Assembly (NCBI RefSeq): GCF_027912515.1
Contig: NZ_CP115464.1
Span: forward strand, 2,976,001 to 3,040,000
Length of the DNA stretch: 64,000 nt
Direction of reading: 5' to 3'
Source of the DNA: Brevundimonas sp. NIBR10
GTDB lineage: Bacteria > Pseudomonadota > Alphaproteobacteria > Caulobacterales > Caulobacteraceae
The stretch's first letter is position 1. Each line of letters begins with the position of its first letter. Positions 60,112 through 64,000 of the stretch are shown here, one piece after another. Made by a program: the position numbers and the translations under genes. The notes under the pieces were generated by a model. It did not search any database. It was not told the DNA's origin and worked only from the letters and a program-made list of their open reading frames with translations.

Positions 60112-60837
60112 TTACGCGTCGTCGCTGATGACGGTGAAGGTGCCCTGCCCGTTCAGGACCTTGCGCAGGGAATCCTCCTCGCGGATCGAGAAGACCACGA
60201 TCGGGATCTTCGATTCGCGCATCAGGGCGATGGCGGCGGCGTCCATGACTTTCAGGTTCTGGGTCAGGACATCCTGATAGGTCAGGTGGTCGTAGCGGGT
60301 CGCCGACTTGTCCTTCTTGGGATCGGCCGAATAGACGCCGTCGACCGACGTGCCCTTCAACAGAGCGTCGCAGTTCATTTCGGCGGCGCGCAGGGCGGCG
60401 GCGGTGTCAGTCGTGAAATAGGGGTTGCCGGTGCCCGCGGCGAAGATGACCACGCGGCCCTTCTCCAGGTGGCGGACGGCGCGTCGGCGGATGTAGGGTT
60501 CGGCGATTGCGGCCATGGGGATGGCGCTCTGGACCCGGGTGTAGACGCCGATCTTCTCCAGCGCATTCTGCATGGCCAGGGCGTTCATGACGGTGGCCAG
60601 CATGCCCATATAGTCGGCGCTGGCCCGTTCCATGTCGGCGGCGGCCTTGGACAGGCCACGGAAGATGTTGCCCCCGCCGATGACCAGACAGACCTCGGTA
60701 CCCGATTCGACGACCCGCTTCACGGCGGCGGCGACGCCGTCGACGGTTTTCATGTCGATGCCATAGCCCTGCTCGCCCATCAGGACCTCGCCCGAGACCT
60801 TGAGCAGGACGCGTTTGTATTTCGGGGCGTCGGTCAT
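60112..60837 (-). CDS. pyrH: UMP kinase
   Basis: The 241-aa hexameric kinase phosphorylates UMP. It shows [13 protein letters not shown] at the N-terminus, [13 protein letters not shown], and [47 protein letters not shown]. Downstream of tsf, from which it is separated by an intrinsic terminator. Confidence 0.97.
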   Translation of the reverse strand: MTDAPKYKRVLLKVSGEVLMGEQGYGIDMKTVDGVAAAVKRVVESGTEVCLVIGGGNIFRGLSKAAADMERASADYMGMLATVMNALAMQNALEKIGVYTRVQSAIPMAAIAEPYIRRRAVRHLEKGRVVIFAAGTGNPYFTTDTAAALRAAEMNCDALLKGTSVDGVYSADPKKDKSATRYDHLTYQDVLTQNLKVMDAAAIALMRESKIPIVVFSIREEDSLRKVLNGQGTFTVISDDA

Positions 60838-60872
60838 GGAGTTCTCGTTACGCGGAATCAGAGGCGGATCAT

Positions 60873-60909
60873 AGAAAGGGCGCGTCCGGCTTCAAAGCCG
60901 AACGCGCCC
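60873..60909 (-). terminator. Intrinsic terminator between tsf and pyrH
   Basis: On the minus strand GGGCGCGT-T-CGGCTT pairs with AGCCG-G-ACGCGCCC, and TTTCT follows. It lies about 24 bases after the tsf stop. pyrH therefore either has its own promoter or depends on readthrough. Confidence 0.8.
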
Positions 60910-60932
60910 CGATAGTCACGAACTAAGTGTGG

Positions 60933-61877
60933 TTACGCTTGCGGGGCCATCATCGAGGCGACCTCGGCAGCGAAGTCGGGGCCTTCGACCTTCTCGACGC
61001 CTTCACCCAGGGCCAGGCGCACGAAGCCGGCCAGGTGCAGGTTGGAGGAGCCCAGTTCCTTGGCCGAATCCTTGACCAGTTGTTCGATGGTCACGTCGGG
61101 GTTCATGACGAAGGGCTGCTTGGTCAGCACGACGTCCTTCTGGAACTTGTTGATCTGGCCTTCCACGATCTTGGCGATCATGTTTTCCGGCTTGCCTTCT
61201 TCCTTGGCCTTTTCGGTCAGGACCTGCCGTTCCTTCTCGACGGCGGCGGGGTCCAGGTCGTCGGTGTTCAGCGACAGGGGCGCGGTCGCCGCGACGTGCA
61301 TGGCGATCTTGCGGCCCAGTTCACGCAGGGCGGTCTTGTCGCCCTCGCCTTCCAGGGCGACCAACACTCCGATACGGCCGAGTCCCGGCGACACGGCGTT
61401 GTGGACGTAGGAGGCGACGACGCCTTCCGAGACCGACAGGCGGGCGGCGCGGCGCAGTTGCATGTTCTCGCCGATGGTGGCGATCATCTGGGTCACTTCG
61501 TCCTGGACGGTCTTGCCGTTTTCCAGCTCTGCGCCGTGCAGGGCTTCGACGCTGTGGTGCTCAAGGCCCTTCTCGGCGAAGGACTTGGCGGCATTCTGGA
61601 ACAGGTCGTTGCGGGCGACGAAGTCGGTTTCCGAGTTGAACTCGATGGCGGCACCGATTTCGCCCTTGCCGTCTTCACGGCTGGCGACGGCCACGAGGCC
61701 TTCGGCGGCGACCCGGTCAGCCTTCTTGGCGGCCTTGGACAGGCCCTTGGCGCGCAGCCAGTCGATCGCGGCGTTGATGTCGCCGTCGGTTTCCTGAAGC
61801 GCCTTCTTGCAGTCCATCATGCCGACGCCGGACTTGGCGCGCAGTTCCATGACGAGGGCGGCGGTGATCTCGGCCAT
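60933..61877 (-). CDS. tsf: Elongation factor Ts
   Basis: The 314-aa nucleotide exchange factor for EF-Tu. The N-terminal UBA-like motif [42 protein letters not shown] is followed by the signature [11 protein letters not shown] and the coiled-coil core. It lies downstream of rpsB with a 127-base interval that holds two strong hairpins. Confidence 0.97.
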   Translation of the reverse strand: MAEITAALVMELRAKSGVGMMDCKKALQETDGDINAAIDWLRAKGLSKAAKKADRVAAEGLVAVASREDGKGEIGAAIEFNSETDFVARNDLFQNAAKSFAEKGLEHHSVEALHGAELENGKTVQDEVTQMIATIGENMQLRRAARLSVSEGVVASYVHNAVSPGLGRIGVLVALEGEGDKTALRELGRKIAMHVAATAPLSLNTDDLDPAAVEKERQVLTEKAKEEGKPENMIAKIVEGQINKFQKDVVLTKQPFVMNPDVTIEQLVKDSAKELGSSNLHLAGFVRLALGEGVEKVEGPDFAAEVASMMAPQA

Positions 61878-61909
61878 TTCTGGTCTCCTGAGGTCTTCAA
61901 TGCGGGAAT

Positions 61910-61992
61910 GGCCGGGGTACTATCCCGGCCTTATGTCAGTTTGACGGTGAGCCTGTGACCCACCCACCCCGGCATCGGCCGGGATGGGTGGG
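61910..61992 (-). other. Two strong hairpins between rpsB and tsf
   Basis: On the minus strand the first hairpin (61992-61959) pairs CCCACCC-CCCGG with CCGGG-TGGGTGGG around a short loop. The second (61930-61910) is GGCCGGG / CCCGGCC with a loop containing ATAGTA. Neither is followed by a T tract, so they may modulate the rpsB/tsf ratio by partial termination or protect mRNA ends after processing. Confidence 0.6.
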
Positions 61993-62004
61993 AAAGCATC
62001 AGGC

Positions 62005-62886
62005 TTAGGCCGTGGTCTCTTCAGTCTCGACGACAGGCTCTTCAGCAGGCGTCTCTTCGCCCGAAGCGGCCAGCATTTCCTCGGCCACGGCTTCGGTGCC
62101 GGCGGGGGCAACGTCAGCGGCGACCGGGGCGGCAGCCTCGGCCAGCATCGGCTCGACCGGGTTCTCCGAAGCGCCCATGTCGATGCCCGAGTTGGAGGCA
62201 CCGGCGGCCAGGCCGTCCAGGACGGCGTCGGCGATCAAGTCGCAATAGGTCTGGATGGCGCGGGCGGCGTCGTCGTTGCCGGGGACCGGATAGGTGATGC
62301 CGTCCGGATCCGAGTTGGTGTCCAGGATGGCGATGACCGGGATGTTCAGCTTGCGGGCTTCCAGGATCGCGATCGCTTCCTTGTTGGTGTCGATCACGAA
62401 CATGATGTCGGGGATGGAGCCCATGTCCTTGATGCCGCCGAGGGACAGTTCAAGCTTGTCCTTCTCGCGGTTCAGGTTGACCAGTTCCTTCTTGACCCGG
62501 CCTTCGCCGCCACGCTCCAGGATGCCTTCCAGCTCGCGCAGGCGGGCGATCGAGCCCGACACGGTGCGCCAGTTGGTCAGGGTGCCGCCGAGCCAGCGGT
62601 GGTTCACATAGTACTGGGCGCAGCGCTTGGCGGCCTCGGCGACGGGATCCGACGCCTGGCGCTTGGTGCCGACGAACAGGACGCGACCGCCCTTGGCGGC
62701 GACGTCACGCACGGCCACCAGAGCCTGGTGGAACAGCGGCATCGTCTGCGACAGGTCGATGATGTGGATGTTGGAGCGCGAGCCGAAGATGTAGCGGTCC
62801 ATCTTCGGGTTCCACCGGTGCGTCTGGTGGCCGAAGTGAGCGCCTGCTTCGAGCAGGGTGCGCATGGAGAAGTCTGGCAGAGCCAT
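62005..62886 (-). CDS. rpsB: 30S ribosomal protein S2
   Basis: S2 (293 aa). The core is standard: [101 protein letters not shown]. After about residue 233 there is an acidic Ala/Glu/Pro-rich tail (about 60 residues, no basic residue) that E. coli S2 (about 241 aa) lacks; similar tails occur in some alphaproteobacteria. First gene of the rpsB-tsf run. Confidence 0.97.
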   Translation of the reverse strand: MALPDFSMRTLLEAGAHFGHQTHRWNPKMDRYIFGSRSNIHIIDLSQTMPLFHQALVAVRDVAAKGGRVLFVGTKRQASDPVAEAAKRCAQYYVNHRWLGGTLTNWRTVSGSIARLRELEGILERGGEGRVKKELVNLNREKDKLELSLGGIKDMGSIPDIMFVIDTNKEAIAILEARKLNIPVIAILDTNSDPDGITYPVPGNDDAARAIQTYCDLIADAVLDGLAAGASNSGIDMGASENPVEPMLAEAAAPVAADVAPAGTEAVAEEMLAASGEETPAEEPVVETEETTA

Positions 62887-63007
62887 TAGGTCAGTCCTTT
62901 TTCCGATTATTCCGCCGCAGACGGTTAAAGGATCAAATGATCCCTCGGAACGGAGCGCCCGGGATGTCTCCCCGGATCACGCCACGCCTGCGTGTGAAGT
63001 GGGCGGC

Positions 63008-63036
63008 GCTATAGGCGAACAGCGCCCTCAAGGCAA
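63008..63036 (-). promoter_or_regulatory. Candidate sigma-70 promoter for rpsB-tsf
   Basis: On the minus strand TTGCCT (63036-63031) and TATAGC (63013-63008) are separated by exactly 17 bases, about 120 bases upstream of rpsB. The leader contains a CCGGG/CCCGG hairpin near 62959-62975, which could be a site of S2 feedback, as known in other rpsB leaders (inference). Confidence 0.6.
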
Positions 63037-63041
63037 ATGAT

Positions 63042-63296
63042 TTAGCCCTCGCCGGGGCCTTCCGACTGGAAATAGGGCTCGACCGGGCCTTGGAGCTTGA
63101 CGGTCAGGGGGTTGCCCTTGCGGTCCACGGCCTTGCCGACGGCGAGGCGGACCCAGCCCTCGGAGACGCAATATTCCTCGACGTTGGTCTTTTCCTCGCC
63201 CTTGAAACGGATTCCGACGCCGCGCGCCAGAAGGTCGGCGTCGTGGTGGGGGCTGTTCGGATTGACCGAGAGGCGGTCGGGGGGCGTGTCGGACAT
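63042..63296 (-). CDS. DUF3297 family protein
   Basis: An 84-aa protein recognisable from PPDRLSVNPNSPHHDADLLARGVGIRFKGEEKTNVEEYCVSEGWVRLAVGKAVDRKGNPLTVKLQGPVEPYF, the conserved pattern of DUF3297 (glutathione-peroxidase-neighbouring small proteins; function unknown). Length is normal. It ends just before the rpsB promoter. Confidence 0.85.
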   Translation of the reverse strand: MSDTPPDRLSVNPNSPHHDADLLARGVGIRFKGEEKTNVEEYCVSEGWVRLAVGKAVDRKGNPLTVKLQGPVEPYFQSEGPGEG

Positions 63297-63364
63297 GGAA
63301 AGGCCTGAAGGCGAAACGTGAGGAGCGGCTCCATAGCCCCCCTCGCCCGCCCTGCCAACCGGAC

Positions 63365-64000
63365 TTACTGAACCGACTGGCGCGGAGGCGTGGCCGCAGG
63401 GGCCGGTGCGGGCGTCGAAGCCGCTGTCGGCGCATAGGGCTGCGGCGTCGAGGGCGTCGGAGCGGCGGCGGTCGGCGTGGGCTGGCGCGTCGGGGTCCGC
63501 GCAGGCTGGCGGGCCGGTCGGGTCGGTGTGCGGGCGGCGGTGCGTGTGGGGGCCGGCGCGGGCGTGGTGGCCGGTGCCGAGGCCGGGGTCGGTGTCGGGG
63601 CCGTCGCGGTCTGTGTCGCGGGGGCGGCGGCCGCCTGCTGAGGTGCCGGCGTGTCTACGGCACCTGCGACGGCGGCGCGGGCGGCCAGCTGCTGGGCCTG
63701 GAAGCGGCGAGCCAGTTTCTCGGTCAGTTCGCGGGCGGCGGGGGCCGGCATCTGGGCCAGGATGGCCGACAGGCCACGCGGGCGCATGGCGGCGGCGATG
63801 GGCAGTCGGACGCTGTCTTCCAGGGTCACAAAGATCGCGGCGGCCTCGCGCGGGCGCATGGCGGAATAGACGGCGACCAGGCGGTCGGTCTCGGCCTTCT
63901 CCTTGGCGTCGACCTGGCCCAGCAGGCCCTGGACCTCGGCCTTGATGGCGTTCAGCGCCTGAAGCTTGGCGTCCAGCTTCTGTTCGGCGGCGACCATGAG
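63365..64000 (-). CDS. MotE/MgtE-N-like protein, partial (5' end beyond the window)
   Basis: At least 211 residues are visible and the start lies outside the window. The visible part begins in a coiled coil (AAEQKLDAKLQALNAIKAEVQGLLGQVDAKEKAETDRLVAVYSAM). The MgtE N-like motif follows (RPREAAAIFVTLEDSVRLPIAAAMRPRGLSAILAQMPAPAARELTEKLARRF), as in MotE-type flagellar proteins. The C-terminal 100 residues are Ala/Pro/Thr-rich low complexity. A flagellar role is possible but not shown. Confidence 0.7.
   Translation of the reverse strand, partial: LMVAAEQKLDAKLQALNAIKAEVQGLLGQVDAKEKAETDRLVAVYSAMRPREAAAIFVTLEDSVRLPIAAAMRPRGLSAILAQMPAPAARELTEKLARRFQAQQLAARAAVAGAVDTPAPQQAAAAPATQTATAPTPTPASAPATTPAPAPTRTAARTPTRPARQPARTPTRQPTPTAAAPTPSTPQPYAPTAASTPAPAPAATPPRQSVQ

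Overview
The window looks like a stretch of chromosome from a GC-rich alphaproteobacterium of the Caulobacteraceae, most likely Brevundimonas or a close relative. The basis is the gene order bamA-skp-lpxD-fabZ-lpxA-lpxI-lpxB (lpxI was first characterised in Caulobacter), trpE/trpG-trpD-trpC next to lexA-comEC-gltX-gltA, a lexA SOS box of the alphaproteobacterial GTTC-N7-GTTC type, and protein sequences resembling Caulobacter homologues. I saw no transposase, integrase, phage gene, CRISPR array, rRNA or tRNA. The species name is inference; the sequence alone does not fix it.

Region 1 (1-9.5 kb) is an acetate/short-chain carboxylate module: an MHS-type MFS symporter, a CrbS-type sensor (sodium/solute symporter domain fused to PAS, histidine kinase and receiver), its convergent LuxR-type regulator CrbR, a DcaP-like porin and acetyl-CoA synthetase. 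A dyad in the crbR-porin divergent promoter is a candidate operator.

Region 2 (9.6-25.2 kb, all minus strand) is a self-contained nitrate assimilation locus. In transcription order it runs nrtA-nrtB-fused ATPase-porin-cysG-nasT-nasS, then a leader, then nirB-nirD-nasA-cobA-mobA. It encodes uptake, sensing, both reductases, siroheme synthesis and Mo-cofactor maturation. Both the nrtA and nirB leaders contain an intrinsic terminator. In each, a short hairpin with an A1/G4 hexanucleotide loop shares the terminator's 5' arm. This is the expected architecture for antitermination by the ANTAR protein NasT, with NasS as cytosolic nitrate sensor.

Region 3 (25.2-36 kb) holds gabD, ppa, two uncharacterised genes, then pyrG, secG, a small membrane protein, tpiA, a PpiD-like foldase and trpE. 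Between trpE and trpG lies about 1 kb containing a 173-bp palindromic element, a strongly structured region ending in an intrinsic terminator (possible small RNA), and a 72-aa membrane protein gene.

Region 4 (37-48 kb) is trpG-trpD-trpC, lexA with its SOS box, comEC, gltX, gltA, two small uncharacterised genes and a flotillin-like SPFH protein.

Region 5 (48-64 kb, minus strand) is the envelope/translation cluster rpsB-tsf-pyrH-frr-uppS-cdsA-dxr-rseP-bamA-skp-lpxD-fabZ-lpxA-lpxI-lpxB, with a DUF3297 gene and a partial MotE-like gene upstream. The essential gene cdsA appears broken by a -1 frameshift, which is either a sequence error or a recoding event.
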